From Rhizobacter sp. OV335 (lineage in GTDB: Bacteria; Pseudomonadota; Gammaproteobacteria; Burkholderiales; Burkholderiaceae_C): a stretch of DNA of 64,000 nucleotides. The notes under the pieces are model-generated. The model was not told the origin of the DNA, ran no database searches, and worked only from the letters and a program-made list of their open reading frames with translations. The translations under genes and the position numbers were made by a program. Positions 43,197-52,174 of this stretch are shown piece by piece (the stretch's first letter is position 1; the number at the start of each line of letters is the position of its first letter). The stretch lies in NCBI RefSeq assembly GCF_900142965.1, contig NZ_FRCQ01000013.1, positions 1 to 64,000 on the forward strand, read 5' to 3'.

Positions 43197-44138
43197 TCAG
43201 GGCTTGCGCTTCGCCCGCGGGTGCGCGGCGTCGTACACCTTCGCGAGGTGCTGGAAATCCAGCTTCGTGTAGACCTGCGTCGTCGAGATGTTCGCGTGGC
43301 CCAGCAGCTCCTGCACCGCCCGCAGGTCGCCGCTGGACTGCAGCAGGTGCGACGCGAACGAATGCCGCAGCATGTGCGGGTGCACGTGCGTCGGCAGCCC
43401 GGCCTGCAGTGCGCGCCGCTTCAGCCGCGAACGCACCTGGCTGTCGGTCAGCCGCGTGCCGCGCCGGCTGACGAACAGCGCCGGCTCGCCCGCGTCGGCC
43501 AGCGTGCCGCGCAGCGCGAGCCACTGCGCGAGCGCCAGCAGCGCCGGCCCGCCGACCGGCACGCTGCGGCGCTTGCGGCCCTTGCCGAGCACCTGCGCCT
43601 CGGCCTCGGCGGCATCGATCCAGCCGGCGGCCTCGCCGCTCGCCTGCACGTCCAGCCCCACCAGCTCGCCGACGCGCAGCCCGCAGCCGTACAGCAGCTC
43701 GACGATGCACTGGTCGCGCGCGGCCAGCGCCGGGTCGGTGCCGTCGTCCTCGCGCGGTTCGGCCAGCGCCACCGCCTGGTCGACCGGCAGCGCCTTCGGC
43801 AACGGCTTGGCCGCTTTGGGCGCGCGCACGCCATCGACCGGGTTCAGCGGCACCACGCCTTCATGGCCGAGCCAGCGGAAGAAGCCGCGCCAGGCCGACA
43901 GCACCAGCGCGATGCTGCGCGAGCCGAGCCCTTGCGAGTGCAGCTGCGCCGCCCAGCGCCGCACGTGGTGCACCTGCGTCGCGCGCAGCGCCACCGGCTG
44001 CGCCTGCGCGAAGGCCTGCAGCCGCGTGAAGGCATCGCGGTACAGCACCAGGCTGCGCGGCGCGAGCCGGCGCTCGGATTCGAGGTGGACGAGGTGACGC
44101 TGCAGGTCCGCGTCGAGGGCGGCGGACGGTGCGGTCAT
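43197..44138 (-). CDS. xerC: Site-specific tyrosine recombinase XerC
   Basis: A 313-aa recombinase that, with XerD, resolves chromosome dimers at dif. All catalytic residues are seen: Arg155 (GCGLRVGEL), Lys near 186-188, His255-x-x-Arg258 (HPHMLRHSFASHLL), His281 and nucleophile Tyr290 (HANISTTQVYTKLD). The N-terminal SAM-like domain spans residues 5-95. The start at 44138 is preferred; a longer frame would add an Arg-rich non-homologous tail. It belongs to the conserved dapF-DUF484-xerC operon. Confidence 0.93.
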   Translation of the reverse strand: MTAPSAALDADLQRHLVHLESERRLAPRSLVLYRDAFTRLQAFAQAQPVALRATQVHHVRRWAAQLHSQGLGSRSIALVLSAWRGFFRWLGHEGVVPLNPVDGVRAPKAAKPLPKALPVDQAVALAEPREDDGTDPALAARDQCIVELLYGCGLRVGELVGLDVQASGEAAGWIDAAEAEAQVLGKGRKRRSVPVGGPALLALAQWLALRGTLADAGEPALFVSRRGTRLTDSQVRSRLKRRALQAGLPTHVHPHMLRHSFASHLLQSSGDLRAVQELLGHANISTTQVYTKLDFQHLAKVYDAAHPRAKRKP

Positions 44139-44149
44139 CAGCGCGACCT

Positions 44150-44827
44150 TCAGGCGACAGGCAGCAGCCGCGACAGCCCGGCGCTCGCGATGTCGCCGAT
44201 GCGCGACAGGAACTCGGTGCCCATGTCGGCGCTGTAGCGCGTCGGGTCCGGCGAGGCCAGCACCAGCATGCCGAAGGCCGGGTCGTCCTGGCGCACGCGC
44301 AGCGGGATCAGCGCGAGCGACATCACGGTCGCGACCTCGGTCAGCCACTGCGCCGCCTCGAAGCCTGAATTGACGCCGCAGTACGGCTGCGTGAGGCTGG
44401 CCGCGAAGCTGCGCGCGTCTTCGCTGACCGACTTGGCGAACGGCAGCACGTTGAACACCTCGGCCGCGCCCCAGATGCGGATCGCCGCCTGCGGGATCAT
44501 GAACTGGTGCTTCAGCTCGGCCACCAGCACGTCGGGCAGGTCGCCGGGGTTGTGCGTCAGCATGATCGCGCGCGTCCAGCGGTGCAGCTTGTCGGCGATC
44601 GAGACGTTCTCGGTGCCGTGGCGGATCATCTCGATGATGCGCAGCTCGAGGCCCTTGTGCTTCTCGCGCAGCATTTCCATCTGCCGCTCCTGCAGCGAGA
44701 CCGCGCGCTGCCCGTGCGGGCTGGTCAACTGCACGGCCGCCAGCAGTTCGGCATGGCGCTCGAAGAAACCCGGCGTGTTGGCCAGGTAGTTGGCGATGTC
44801 CTGTTCGGTGATGCCTTGGATGCTCAC
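44150..44827 (-). CDS. DUF484 family protein
   Basis: A 225-aa cytoplasmic protein starting at GTG 44827. ITEQDIANYLANTPGFFERHAELLAAVQLTSPHGQRAVSLQERQMEMLREKHKGLELRIIEMIRHGTEN is the typical DUF484 opening with a coiled-coil segment, followed by a GAF-like domain (DPAFGMLVLASPDPTRYSADMGTEFLSRIGD). Function is unestablished, but the gene sits between dapF and xerC in most proteobacteria, as it does here (11 bp from xerC, 34 bp from dapF). Confidence 0.92.
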   Translation of the reverse strand: MSIQGITEQDIANYLANTPGFFERHAELLAAVQLTSPHGQRAVSLQERQMEMLREKHKGLELRIIEMIRHGTENVSIADKLHRWTRAIMLTHNPGDLPDVLVAELKHQFMIPQAAIRIWGAAEVFNVLPFAKSVSEDARSFAASLTQPYCGVNSGFEAAQWLTEVATVMSLALIPLRVRQDDPAFGMLVLASPDPTRYSADMGTEFLSRIGDIASAGLSRLLPVA

Positions 44828-44861
44828 GGGGTGCCCTTCTACGGCTTGAGGGATTCGGCTT

Positions 44862-45728
44862 TTACAGATGGATCACGCCGTCGAAGACGGTCGTGGCGGG
44901 GCCGGTCATCAGCACGGGCTCGTCGAGCCTGCCTGCCGCGCCCTGCCATTCGATGGTGAGCCGGCCGCCGCGCGCATCGACGTCGACGCGCGCATCCAGC
45001 AGGCCCATGCGGATGCCCGCGACCACCGCGGCACAGGCGCCGGTGCCGCAAGCGAGCGTCTCGCCGGCGTCGCGCTCGTGCACCCGCAGCCGGATGTGCG
45101 TGCGTGACAGCACCTGCATGAAGCCGGCATTCACCTTGCGCGGGAAGCGCGCGTGCTGCTCGACCAGCGGGCCCTGCATGGCGACCGGTGCGGCGTCGAC
45201 ATCGGCCACCACCTGCACCGCGTGCGGGTTGCCCATCGACAGCGCGGCCACCTCGATCGTGCCGTCGCCCACCGGCAGCGGCCACACCGCGAAGCCGTTG
45301 AGCTCGCGCGGCGCGAGGCCGCTGGCGTCGAACGGCAGCGCGGCCAGGTCGAACACCGGGGCGCCCATGTCGACCGTGACCCGGCCGTCGGCCTGCAGGC
45401 GCAGTTCGAGCACCTGCCGGATCGTCTCGACGCGGATCGTTGTCTTGTCGCTCAGTTTCTTGTCGTGCACGAAGCGCACGAAACAGCGTGCACCGTTGCC
45501 GCACTGTTCCACTTCGTCACCGGTGGCACCGTTGAAGATGCGGTAACGGAAGTCGATGCCGGGCGTGTCGCTGGCCTCGACCACCAGGATCTGGTCGGCC
45601 CCGACGCCGAAGCGCCGGTCACCCAGTGCGCGCAGCTGCGCGGCATCCAGCGCGAGCGGCGCGGTGGTGGCATCGAGCACGACGAAGTCGTTGCCGGCCC
45701 CCTGCATCTTCGTGAACTGCACTCTCAT
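44862..45728 (-). CDS. dapF: Diaminopimelate epimerase
   Basis: A 288-aa enzyme converting LL- to meso-diaminopimelate for lysine and peptidoglycan synthesis. The two catalytic cysteines are visible: Cys76 in [13 protein letters not shown] and the second in [16 protein letters not shown] (about residue 227). N-terminal [20 protein letters not shown] is the family hallmark. Cytoplasmic. First gene of the dapF-DUF484-xerC operon. A perfect 8-bp palindrome lies 23-42 bp upstream. Confidence 0.96.
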   Translation of the reverse strand: MRVQFTKMQGAGNDFVVLDATTAPLALDAAQLRALGDRRFGVGADQILVVEASDTPGIDFRYRIFNGATGDEVEQCGNGARCFVRFVHDKKLSDKTTIRVETIRQVLELRLQADGRVTVDMGAPVFDLAALPFDASGLAPRELNGFAVWPLPVGDGTIEVAALSMGNPHAVQVVADVDAAPVAMQGPLVEQHARFPRKVNAGFMQVLSRTHIRLRVHERDAGETLACGTGACAAVVAGIRMGLLDARVDVDARGGRLTIEWQGAAGRLDEPVLMTGPATTVFDGVIHL

Positions 45729-45750
45729 GGGCGGCGATTATCGCTGCCGC

Positions 45751-45770
45751 GCCGTGACAGCGGTCACGGC
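45751..45770. repeat. Perfect inverted repeat upstream of dapF
   Basis: GCCGTGAC (45751-45758) and GTCACGGC (45763-45770) with a 4-nt centre. It lies in the divergent spacer between dapF and the small ORF at 45921. It could be an operator or a hairpin in the dapF leader; there is no T-run to support a terminator. Confidence 0.6.
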
Positions 45771-45832
45771 AGGGTCGCCGTTCATCCGGGCCATCTGCCC
45801 GCCAGATGCGGGTTTCTCGAAAACATCTGGCC

Positions 45833-45865
45833 GCCTGCAAAAGGCCTGCACAAAGCCTGCACAGC
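45833..45865. repeat. Three 11-bp direct repeats (iteron-like)
   Basis: GCCTGCAAAAG, GCCTGCACAAA and GCCTGCACAGC stand head to tail with an exact 11-bp period, sharing GCCTGCA. The period equals about one helical turn, so a protein could bind all three on one face. They lie 55-90 bp upstream of the small ORF at 45921. Confidence 0.6.
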
Positions 45866-45920
45866 ATGCCGGGCCATGCCGTGGGCGAATCCTCGCGCCG
45901 GCTTCCACCTGGGAGAAACG

Positions 45921-46154
45921 ATGGACATGAACCACCCCTTTGCTGTCTGTGTCGCTGTCGACGAGGCCGCTGCCTGCCGCCGGCCGCTGACGCGCGCCCC
46001 CGCCGTGCGGCTGAAGCCCGTCCGGCGACGACCGCCGCGGTCCTGTGCCTGCACCTGCGGCCGTGGCCGGGCGCACCCGTGGCGAGCCGACAAGCGCTGG
46101 CGCCTGGGCGGCGCGCCCTGCCTGATCCTTCGTCGGGAGCGCGTGCCATGCTGA
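45921..46154 (+). CDS. Small Arg/Cys-rich ORF, uncertain
   Basis: A 77-codon frame, MDMNHPFAVCVAVDEAAACR onward, with GGGAGA 6-11 bp before the ATG. It is rich in Arg, Pro and Cys (CACTCGRGRAHPW) and resembles no family. The stop overlaps the start region of the next gene (46148), which would give translational coupling. The composition looks partly like an off-frame GC-rich translation, so this may be a leader ORF or not a gene at all. Confidence 0.35.
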   Translation: MDMNHPFAVCVAVDEAAACRRPLTRAPAVRLKPVRRRPPRSCACTCGRGRAHPWRADKRWRLGGAPCLILRRERVPC

Positions 46155-46750
46155 AATTCCTGAAGCGACTTCGCCGCCGGTTCGACGAGCCCGAACCGCT
46201 GTGCGTGCAGGCGGCCGTCGAGACCGCATGCTTGCCTGCCCTTGCCCCGATTCCGGCCGAGCCGGCACCGCAGCAGGGCGACGTGTCGGTCGTCGACTGG
46301 CTGCGCCTCGTGCTCGGCCACCTGCGCACCGAGGAGCGGCATCGCCTGCAGCAGCGCGTGCTCAACAACCTGCGCTTCGGCGACAGCCTGCCGAAGGCGA
46401 TGGTCCATGCGATGCTGAACGAAGGCGGGCAGCAGGACGGCCAGTGGGCGATGCTGCTCGTCGGCGTGAACGCGGTCGAAGACATCGAGCGGCAGGGGCG
46501 CGAGCTGGCGCGGTCGGCCGGCATCGCCGCGGTGTACGGCTGGGAGTGGCACGAAGGCCATGGCCGCACGACGCGCCCCGCGATGTTCGCGTTGCACGCC
46601 TGGCTGCTCGGTTTCGGCTATTCGCTGCTGCAGATGGACACCGGCCGCCAGGAGCATTGCATGCTGATGACCAGCGCGGCCGACGCCGAGACCGCGATCC
46701 GGCTGGGCGCCGCACTCGGGTTGCAGCTGACGCTGCCACGCAGCGACTGA
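46148..46750 (+). CDS. Hypothetical protein
   Basis: A 200-aa protein from ATG 46148. The basic N-terminus MLKFLKRLRRRFDEPEP is followed by a Pro/Ala linker and a helical body: VVDWLRLVLGHLRTEERHRLQQRVLNNLRFGDSLPKAMVHAML, then QWAMLLVGVNAVEDIERQGRELARSAGIAAVYGWEWHEGHGRTTRPAMFALHAWLLGFGYSLLQMDTGRQEHC. No signal peptide; the amphipathic basic start could bind membranes or nucleic acid. I recognise no family. It may be coupled to the small ORF upstream. Confidence 0.65.
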   Translation: MLKFLKRLRRRFDEPEPLCVQAAVETACLPALAPIPAEPAPQQGDVSVVDWLRLVLGHLRTEERHRLQQRVLNNLRFGDSLPKAMVHAMLNEGGQQDGQWAMLLVGVNAVEDIERQGRELARSAGIAAVYGWEWHEGHGRTTRPAMFALHAWLLGFGYSLLQMDTGRQEHCMLMTSAADAETAIRLGAALGLQLTLPRSD

Positions 46751-46825
46751 GCGAGTGACCGTGGGGCCGCGGCCGGTGCCGTCTGCCGGTCGTGGTCTCA
46801 GTGCCGTGGTCTCACTACCTCGGTC

Positions 46826-47704
46826 TCAATACAGCGACGGCTCGCCCGCCGGCCGCGTCTTGAAGCGCTTGTGCACCCACAGGTACTGTGCCGGGTTCTT
46901 GCGGATCTCGTCTTCGATCCAGCGGTTCATCGCCGCGGTGTCGGCGACCGCGTCGTCGCTCGGGAAGTGCGTGAACGGCTCGCCGAAGCGCACCCGGTAG
47001 CCCTGGCCGCCGGGCAGCATCTCGGCGATCACCGGTTGCACCACCATGCCGAGCGCGCGCGCCATGCGCGACGGCGCCAGCAGCGTGGCGGCGGGCACGC
47101 CGAAGAACGGCACGAACGCGGCATCGCGTTCGCCGAAATCCATGTCGGGCAGGTTGAAGAAGGCGTGCCCCTTGCGGATCGCGCGGATCAGCGGCAGCGC
47201 CTTGTCGCTGCGCGGAAAGATCTCGGCATGGTCGCCGAAGCGCATGCGGCCCTTGCGGATCGCGGCGTCCATCAGCGGGTTGCTCTGCTGCTGGTACATC
47301 GAGCAGGCCGGGTGGTGCTGGAACAGCAGCGTGGCCACGCCCGCCACGTCCAGCCCCATGAAGTGCGGCACCAGCCACATCACCGGCCGCGGGCTGTGCT
47401 CGGCGAGCTTCACGTCGCCTTCGACGTGGATGATCCGCTTCAGCTGGCCCATCGGCGCGTACCAGAGCAGGCTGCGCTCGAGGATGCTGCGCCCCAGCCA
47501 GCGAAAGTGCTCGCTGGCCAGCGCGAGCCGCTGCGCCGGGCTCCAGTCGGGGTAGCACAGCGCGAGGTTGCGCAGCGCGACGCGCCGCCGCGAGCGTGCC
47601 AGCACGAACAGCAGCCGCCCGAGGCCGCGTCCCAGTGCGGCGAGCAGCGGCAGCGGCAGCCAATGCAGCAGCCACATCGTTCCCAGCAGGAGTCGGGTTC
47701 CCAT
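46826..47704 (-). CDS. LpxL/LpxM-type lipid A acyltransferase (copy 1)
   Basis: A 292-aa membrane-anchored acyltransferase. N-terminal hydrophobic anchor (LLHWLPLPLLAALGRGLGRLLFVLA), then VALRNLALCYPDWS, and the catalytic HX4D/E motif in VPHFMGLDVAG, followed by FPRSDKALPLIRAIRKGHAFFNLPDMDFGERDAAFVPFFG (the LPDxDxG substrate loop). The C-terminus YLWVHKRFKTRP is typical. It adds a secondary acyl chain to lipid A precursors. It follows the paralogue at 47715 with a 10-bp gap, forming a two-gene operon divergent from metK. Confidence 0.9.
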   Translation of the reverse strand: MGTRLLLGTMWLLHWLPLPLLAALGRGLGRLLFVLARSRRRVALRNLALCYPDWSPAQRLALASEHFRWLGRSILERSLLWYAPMGQLKRIIHVEGDVKLAEHSPRPVMWLVPHFMGLDVAGVATLLFQHHPACSMYQQQSNPLMDAAIRKGRMRFGDHAEIFPRSDKALPLIRAIRKGHAFFNLPDMDFGERDAAFVPFFGVPAATLLAPSRMARALGMVVQPVIAEMLPGGQGYRVRFGEPFTHFPSDDAVADTAAMNRWIEDEIRKNPAQYLWVHKRFKTRPAGEPSLY

Positions 47705-47714
47705 CGTCTGTTCG

Positions 47715-48578
47715 TCAGTTCTTTTCTGCGGCGTCCGCTGGATGTTCGCGCGGCACCTTGTATCGGTTGTAGCCCCACAGGTACTGGCCGGGGCACTGCA
47801 GTATCAGCTGTTCCATCGCCCGGTTGACGGCCGTGGCCGCTTCGGTCGGGTCGTCGGGCAGCGTGCCGGGGAATTCGAAGAAGCGCTGCAGGTAGCCGGC
47901 GCCGTGCGGCAGCCGCTCGCCCCAGGTCAGCAGCAGCGCGGCGCCAGTCTGCTGCGCGAGCCGCGCGGCCAGCGTCATCGTGTAGGCCGGCTTGCCGAAG
48001 AAGGGCGCCCACACGCCCATGCCGTCGGGTGGCACCTGGTCGGGCAGCAGGCCGACCATCTCGCCACGGCGCAGCGCGCGGATCATCTGGCGCACGCCCG
48101 ACAAGGTGGCCGGCACCGCCTGCAGGTGCGGGCGATCGCGCGCGGTTTCCTCGAGGCGGCGCAGCCAGGCCTGGCGCGCCGGACGGTACAGCACCGTGAT
48201 CGGCTGGTGCGAGCCCCAGCGCTCGGCGATGGCCTGGGCGGTGACCTCGAAGCAGCCCATGTGCGGCGTCAGCAGCAGCACGCCCCGGCCGGATTCGAGC
48301 GCACGCGCCAGCAGCGGCTCGCCTTCGAAGCGCACCAGGCCGAGCACCGACCGGTCGACCGGCCGCAGCCACAGCTTCGGAAGCTCCATCACCATGCGCC
48401 CGGCCGACGCGATCGCCGGCTGCCACTGGGCCTTCGCCAGCCCCGCCTGGCTGGCGTTGTCGACCATGCGGCGCCGGTAGCTGCCCGACACCGCGTAGCC
48501 CAGCCAGCCGAGCACGCTGCCGAGATGATGCAAAAAGCCCAGTGAAAGGCCGGCAAACCAGCGCAGTAGGGTCGACAT
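47715..48578 (-). CDS. LpxL/LpxM-type lipid A acyltransferase (copy 2)
   Basis: A 287-aa protein with an N-terminal membrane segment (GLSLGFLHHLGSVLGWLGYAVSG) and the pattern RRMVDNASQAGLAKAQWQP. The active-site motif is HX4E in TPHMGCFEVTAQAIAERWG, and the substrate loop reads LLPDQVPPDGMGVWAPFFGKPAYTMTLAARLAQQTG, close to but distinct from copy 1. The end YLWGYNRYKVPRE is characteristic. It probably adds one of the two secondary acyl chains while copy 1 adds the other. First gene of the pair, sharing a promoter region with metK on the other strand. Confidence 0.9.
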   Translation of the reverse strand: MSTLLRWFAGLSLGFLHHLGSVLGWLGYAVSGSYRRRMVDNASQAGLAKAQWQPAIASAGRMVMELPKLWLRPVDRSVLGLVRFEGEPLLARALESGRGVLLLTPHMGCFEVTAQAIAERWGSHQPITVLYRPARQAWLRRLEETARDRPHLQAVPATLSGVRQMIRALRRGEMVGLLPDQVPPDGMGVWAPFFGKPAYTMTLAARLAQQTGAALLLTWGERLPHGAGYLQRFFEFPGTLPDDPTEAATAVNRAMEQLILQCPGQYLWGYNRYKVPREHPADAAEKN

Positions 48579-48585
48579 CTGTTCC

Positions 48586-48591
48586 TATAAT
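48586..48591 (+). promoter_or_regulatory. Probable -10 element of metK
   Basis: TATAAT stands 7 bp outside the LpxL-type start and 123 bp before the metK start codon. A good -35 is not seen 17 bp upstream. Transcription would begin near 48598, giving a leader of about 115 nt. Confidence 0.5.
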
Positions 48592-48597
48592 CCCGCC

Positions 48598-48648
48598 ATC
48601 GCCGAGTTATGAACTACTTGCGGGGCGATTCAAAAAATTCTGCTAAAG
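48598..48648 (+). promoter_or_regulatory. Structured metK 5' leader candidate
   Basis: ATCGCC (48598-48603) can pair with GGCGAT (48624-48629). GAGTT just inside the loop (48604-48608) can pair with AATTC (48636-48640) in the 3' tail, forming an H-type pseudoknot, followed by GCTAAAG (48642-48648). The position in front of S-adenosylmethionine synthetase suggests a ligand-responsive leader. SAM-II riboswitches share the pseudoknot form and a GCUAAA stretch, but the second stem does not match that family's layout, so I do not name it. Confidence 0.35.
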
Positions 48649-48713
48649 CGTTCGCCGCTCGATGAACCCTCAAGTCCGGCAACGCGTTTTTGCAACCTTG
48701 CTGGAGTTTAAGA

Positions 48714-49895
48714 GTGTCGAACGACTTCCTTTTCACGTCCGAGTCCGTTTCCGAAGGTCACCCCGACAAGGTGGCTGACCAGATCTCCGACGCCATCCTC
48801 GATGCGATCTTCAAGCAGGACCCGCGTTCGCGCGTGGCCGCCGAGACGCTGACGAACACCGGGCTGGTCGTGCTGGCCGGCGAGATCACCACCAACGCGC
48901 ACGTCGACTACATCCAGGTCGCGCGCGACACCATCAAGCGCATCGGCTACGACAACACCGAGTACGGCATCGACTACAAGGGCTGCGCGGTGATGGTCTG
49001 CTACGACAAGCAGTCCAACGACATTGCCCAGGGCGTCGACCAGGCGAGCGACGACCACCTGAACACCGGTGCCGGCGACCAGGGCCTGATGTTCGGCTAC
49101 GCCTGCGACGAGACACCGGAGCTGATGCCCGCGCCCATCTACTACGCGCACCGCCTGGTCGAGCGCCAGGCCCAGCTGCGCAAGGACGGCCGCCTGCCGT
49201 TCCTGCGCCCCGACGCGAAGAGCCAGGTGACGATGCGTTATGTCGACGGCAAGCCGCACAGCATCGACACCGTCGTGCTGTCGACGCAGCACAGCCCCGA
49301 TCAGAGCGAGACGCCGAAGAAGATGAAGGCCTCGTTCAACGAAGCCATCATCGAGGAGATCATCAAGCCGGTGCTCCCGAAGGAGTGGCTGAAGGACACC
49401 AAGTTCCTGATCAACCCGACCGGCCGCTTCGTCATCGGCGGTCCGCAAGGCGACTGCGGCCTGACCGGCCGCAAGATCATCGTCGACACCTATGGCGGCG
49501 CCTGCCCGCACGGCGGCGGCGCGTTCTCGGGCAAGGACCCGAGCAAGGTCGACCGCTCGGCCGCCTATGCGGCGCGCTATGTCGCGAAGAACGTCGTCGC
49601 GGCCGGCCTGGCGCGCCAGTGCCAGATCCAGGTGGCGTACGCGATCGGCGTGGCCCGCCCGATGAACGTGACGGTCTACACCGAAGGCACCGGCGTGATC
49701 TCCGACGACAAGATCGCCGCGCTGGTCAACGAGCACTTCGACCTGCGCCCGAAGGGCATCATCCAGATGCTCGACCTGCTGCGCCCGATCTACGAGAAGA
49801 CCGCTGCCTACGGCCACTTCGGTCGCGAAGAGCCGGAGTTCAGCTGGGAAAAGACTGACAAGGCGGCTGTGCTGCGGGCTGCGGCCGGGCTGTAA
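48714..49895 (+). CDS. metK: S-adenosylmethionine synthetase
   Basis: A 393-aa enzyme making S-adenosylmethionine from ATP and methionine. The start is GTG 48714 (then [22 protein letters not shown]), with GGAG 9-12 bp upstream. Family motifs: [25 protein letters not shown], the glycine-rich [18 protein letters not shown], and [30 protein letters not shown]. Length is normal. With ahcY, metF and the SAH riboswitch 8 kb downstream it belongs to the methyl-cycle genes of the window. Confidence 0.97.
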   Translation: MSNDFLFTSESVSEGHPDKVADQISDAILDAIFKQDPRSRVAAETLTNTGLVVLAGEITTNAHVDYIQVARDTIKRIGYDNTEYGIDYKGCAVMVCYDKQSNDIAQGVDQASDDHLNTGAGDQGLMFGYACDETPELMPAPIYYAHRLVERQAQLRKDGRLPFLRPDAKSQVTMRYVDGKPHSIDTVVLSTQHSPDQSETPKKMKASFNEAIIEEIIKPVLPKEWLKDTKFLINPTGRFVIGGPQGDCGLTGRKIIVDTYGGACPHGGGAFSGKDPSKVDRSAAYAARYVAKNVVAAGLARQCQIQVAYAIGVARPMNVTVYTEGTGVISDDKIAALVNEHFDLRPKGIIQMLDLLRPIYEKTAAYGHFGREEPEFSWEKTDKAAVLRAAAGL

Positions 49896-50021
49896 GACAG
49901 GCTGCGCTCCGTGCGGTAGTGCGCGCCGCTTCGCCGGCCATCGTTGCCGCCGCTACAGGCCGCGGCACGGTCGCCGATAAGCAGGCCGAAGGCGTCGACA
50001 TCGGCGTCATCGGCCCTGCCC

Positions 50022-51020
50022 ATGTCCGTTGTTCCTGCCGCCACTTCTTCGCTGACCATCCTCGTCGTCGACGACCAGCCTGCCGTGCGGGTCGCACTCG
50101 TCGCGCAACTCGATGCGCTCGGCCACCGCGTGCTCGAAGCCGGTGACGCGACCTGGGCGCTGGACCAGTTCCAGCGCCACCAGCCCGACCTGGTGCTGCT
50201 CGACGTGGTGATGCCCGGCCACGACGGCTACTGGCTGGCGCGCCAGATGCGCCAGGCGGAGTCCGGTCGCTGGACGCCGATCATCTTCCTGTCGGCGCGC
50301 GACCAGGAACAGGATCTGTGGAAGGGCATCGAGAGCGGTGGTGACGACTACCTGGTGAAGCCGGTGTCGACCGTGGTGCTGGCCGCCAAGCTGCGCGCGA
50401 TGAGCCGGCTGCAGCAGATGCAGGCGCAGCTGATGCAGGTGTCGTCCGAGTTGCGCACCGCGAACCAGCGGCTGCAGCACCTGAGCGAGCTCGACGAGCT
50501 GACCGGCCTGATCAACCGCCGCGGCTTCGACCGCCTGCTGCATGCCGAGATCGGCGCGGCGCGCCGCGAGCAGCAGCCGCTGACGCTGGTGTTCTGCGAC
50601 CTCGATGCGTTCAAGCCCTACAACGACACGCTCGGCCATGTGCAGGGCGACGATTGCCTGCGCCGCATCGGCGCGCTGTTGCGCGACGCCTGCCACCGGC
50701 CGCGCGACCGCGCGACGCGCTACGGCGGCGAGGAGTTCGCGCTGATCCTGCCGAACACGCCGAAATCCGGCGCGATGACCTTCGCGCGCGCGGTCCGCCG
50801 CATGCTGGCCGGCGTGGCGCTGCCGCACCCGGCCTCGCCGGTCGGTGGGCTGGTCACGCTGACCGGCGGCATCACCACCTGCATCCCCGACGCGCAGACC
50901 ACCACCGAAGGCATGGTGATGCGCGCCGACCAGGCCTTGTACGCCGCGAAAGCGCAGGGGCGGGATCGCTTCTTCAGTTTCGAGATGCAGTTGGACACGG
51001 TGGAGCAGCTGGCGCAGTAG
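50022..51020 (+). CDS. Response regulator with GGDEF domain (diguanylate cyclase)
   Basis: A 332-aa protein from ATG 50022. Receiver domain residues 11-127 with acidic DDQ, phospho-acceptor Asp61 (LVLLDVVMPG), and Lys in DDYLVKPVST. A short helical linker (MSRLQQMQAQLMQVSSELRTANQRLQHLSELDELTGL) leads to a GGDEF domain, where the signature is GGEEF (about 235-239, RYGGEEFALILP), so cyclic di-GMP synthesis is expected. The RxxD inhibitory site is not evident. No partner kinase is adjacent. Confidence 0.9.
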   Translation: MSVVPAATSSLTILVVDDQPAVRVALVAQLDALGHRVLEAGDATWALDQFQRHQPDLVLLDVVMPGHDGYWLARQMRQAESGRWTPIIFLSARDQEQDLWKGIESGGDDYLVKPVSTVVLAAKLRAMSRLQQMQAQLMQVSSELRTANQRLQHLSELDELTGLINRRGFDRLLHAEIGAARREQQPLTLVFCDLDAFKPYNDTLGHVQGDDCLRRIGALLRDACHRPRDRATRYGGEEFALILPNTPKSGAMTFARAVRRMLAGVALPHPASPVGGLVTLTGGITTCIPDAQTTTEGMVMRADQALYAAKAQGRDRFFSFEMQLDTVEQLAQ

Positions 51021-51081
51021 TGTCAGCAGGCCCAGGCCAGGCGCTTTGCTCGCGCGGGCGGATGACGCATCATCCGGCCCC

Positions 51082-52173
51082 ATGCCGATCACCCTCGACC
51101 ACCTGCGGCGCTATGCCGTCGCCCGCACGCTCTTCAAGCCGACCACGCTGCTGCGCGCGATCCGCCAGCTGGGCTTCCTGCAGGCCGACCCGATCCGCTC
51201 GCCGGCGCGGGCGCAGGACCTGACGCTGCGCCACCGCGTCAAGGGCTACCGCGCCGGCGATCTGGAGCGCCGCTACGCGAAGCTGCCGGTCGAGGAGGAC
51301 TGCCTCGTCAACTACGGCTTCCTGCCGCGCGAGCACCTGGCGCTGATGCACCCGCGCATCGCGAAGACCGCGTGGGATCGCGCCACGCAGCGCCGCGCAG
51401 CCGACGTGCTGGCCTTCGTGCGCGAGCGTGGCCGCGTGCACCCGCGCGAGGTCGACGAGCACTTCGCACACGGCCGCATCACCAACTACTGGGGCGGCTC
51501 GTCGAACGCGAGCACGCACCTGCTTGACGGCATGCACTACCGCGGCCTGCTGCGCGTCGTGCGGCGCGATGCGGGCATCCGCGTCTACGAGGTGGTCGAG
51601 CATCCGCCGGCCGACGAGAGCCCGGCCGAGCGAACGCGCCGTGCCGCCGCGCTGCTGGAACTGATCGTGCGCAAGTACGCACCGCTGCCGGCGCGCAGCC
51701 TGACCCACCTGACCGGGTTGCTGAACTACGGCGCGCCGCACCTGAAGGCGCAGACGCAGGCGGCGATGAAGCTCGCGCGCGAGCAGCTCGCGAGCCTGCA
51801 GCTCGATGGCGTCACCTGGTACTGGCCGGCCGACGAGAACCCGGCCTCGCGCCGCCATGCGCCCGACGACGCGGTGCGGCTGCTCGCACCGTTCGACCCG
51901 GTGGTCTGGGACCGCATCCGTTTCGAGCTGCTGTGGGACTGGGCCTACCGCTTCGAGGCCTACACGCCGCAGCCGAAGCGCAAGTTCGGCTACTACGCGC
52001 TGCCGCTGCTGTGGCACGACCGCGTGATCGGCTGGGGCAACCTGTCGGTGGTCGGCGGGCAGCTGAAGCAGCAGTTCGGCTATGTCGAGGGCCGGGCGCC
52101 GCGCGATCCGGCGTTCAAGGCGGGGCTGGCCGACGAGATCGCGCGCATGCGCCATTTCCTCGGCGTGGACTGA
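51082..52173 (+). CDS. Winged-helix DNA glycosylase, YcaQ/AlkZ family (HTH_42)
   Basis: A 363-aa protein. The opening LDHLRRYAVARTLFKPTTLLRAIRQLGFLQADPIRSPARAQDLTLRHRVKGYRAGDLERRY fits the HTH_42 family; QAD at residues 34-36 matches the QxD-type catalytic motif of YcaQ glycosylases that unhook interstrand DNA crosslinks. Further landmarks: LMHPRIAKTAWDRA, HFAHGRITNYWGGSSNASTHLLDGMHYRGLLRVVRR, and the DPVVWDRIRFELLWDWAYRFEAYTPQPKRKFGYYALPLLWHDR C-terminal segment. It ends 2 bp before the convergent MFS gene. Confidence 0.85.
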   Translation: MPITLDHLRRYAVARTLFKPTTLLRAIRQLGFLQADPIRSPARAQDLTLRHRVKGYRAGDLERRYAKLPVEEDCLVNYGFLPREHLALMHPRIAKTAWDRATQRRAADVLAFVRERGRVHPREVDEHFAHGRITNYWGGSSNASTHLLDGMHYRGLLRVVRRDAGIRVYEVVEHPPADESPAERTRRAAALLELIVRKYAPLPARSLTHLTGLLNYGAPHLKAQTQAAMKLAREQLASLQLDGVTWYWPADENPASRRHAPDDAVRLLAPFDPVVWDRIRFELLWDWAYRFEAYTPQPKRKFGYYALPLLWHDRVIGWGNLSVVGGQLKQQFGYVEGRAPRDPAFKAGLADEIARMRHFLGVD

Positions 52174-52174
52174 T

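Noticed and set aside
48598-48648. SAM-II riboswitch upstream of metK
   Set aside because: The second pseudoknot stem and the spacing of GCTAAA do not match the SAM-II layout, so only an unnamed structured leader is claimed.
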